Assembly: GCF_910592395.1 (NCBI RefSeq)
Contig: NC_088311.1
Coordinates: 17,672,501 to 17,736,500 of the forward strand
DNA: 64,000 nucleotides
Origin: Lineus longissimus
Lineage: Eukaryota > Nemertea > Pilidiophora > Heteronemertea > Lineidae
Direction: 5' to 3'
The notes below the pieces were generated by a model. That model was not told the DNA's origin. It saw only the letters and a list, made by a program, of their open reading frames with translations, and ran no database searches. A program made the translations under genes and the position numbers. Position 1 is the stretch's first letter; every line of letters begins with the position of its first letter. This document shows, piece after piece, positions 63,989 to 64,000 of the stretch.

Positions 63989-64000
63989 GGTTTTATTGCG

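Noticed and set aside
1-64000. CRISPR arrays, bacterial operons, rRNA or complete tRNA genes, endogenous viral genes
   Set aside because: None seen; the tandem repeats have 12-302-bp units without the repeat-spacer pattern, and the reverse transcriptase remains are of LINE type.

Overview
This is animal nuclear DNA: protein-coding exons with GT/AG introns and consistent codon phases, AATAAA-type poly(A) signals, animal-specific protein families, and a dense load of degraded transposons. The family set (a receptor guanylate cyclase, a CABIT-domain adaptor, an MS4A-type tetraspan, an ADAM/ADAMTS prodomain, a condensation-domain-like protein) and the moderate GC content suggest a marine invertebrate. 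A lancelet or another invertebrate deuterostome is my best guess, but that is inference; no species-diagnostic sequence was recognised.

Layout. 0.5-0.85 kb: a TATA/CRE-like promoter before a short cysteine-rich ORF. 1.2-2.7 kb: a 271-bp direct duplication and a degenerate minisatellite. 2.9-4.45 kb (+): an intact condensation-domain-like coding exon whose HHxxxD motif is lost; a 214-bp broken copy of it lies at 6.5 kb, beyond a mariner-type transposase relic. 7.56-9.3 kb (-): an intact 582-codon CABIT-domain (GAREM/THEMIS-like) gene. 10-15 kb: no genes, several repeat families, and a composite element made of 302-bp tandem units. 16.9-32.2 kb (-): eleven exons of a receptor-type guanylate cyclase, kinase-homology domain through cyclase domain. 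Its introns hold a second, inverted copy of the 302-bp-unit element, a truncated Harbinger nuclease gene, a TIR element and palindromic MITEs; a 5'-truncated LINE lies between its last two coding exons. 33-36 kb: MITEs and a 466-bp element with perfect 45-bp inverted ends. 37.1-39.05 kb (+): a two-coding-exon MS4A-like tetraspan gene. 39-61 kb: almost no recognisable coding sequence, apart from MITEs and one promoter plus first-exon candidate near 50.7-50.85 kb. 61.5-63.8 kb (+): the signal-peptide and prodomain exons of an ADAM/ADAMTS-type gene that runs off the window.

The genes do not form an obvious pathway, and I see no operon-like or cluster logic. Two points stand out. First, the cyclase catalytic domain keeps both metal-binding aspartates and the guanine-selecting glutamate, but has lost the conserved asparagine and cysteine. 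Second, the two inverted tandem arrays carry, in every unit, a sequence matching the vertebrate CTCF core motif (up to 15/15 bases), and most units also carry a direct repeat of AGGTCA half-sites with 3-bp spacing. One array flanks the cyclase gene on its 3' side and the other sits inside one of its introns. All functional statements are read from the sequence and from family knowledge; no search was run.
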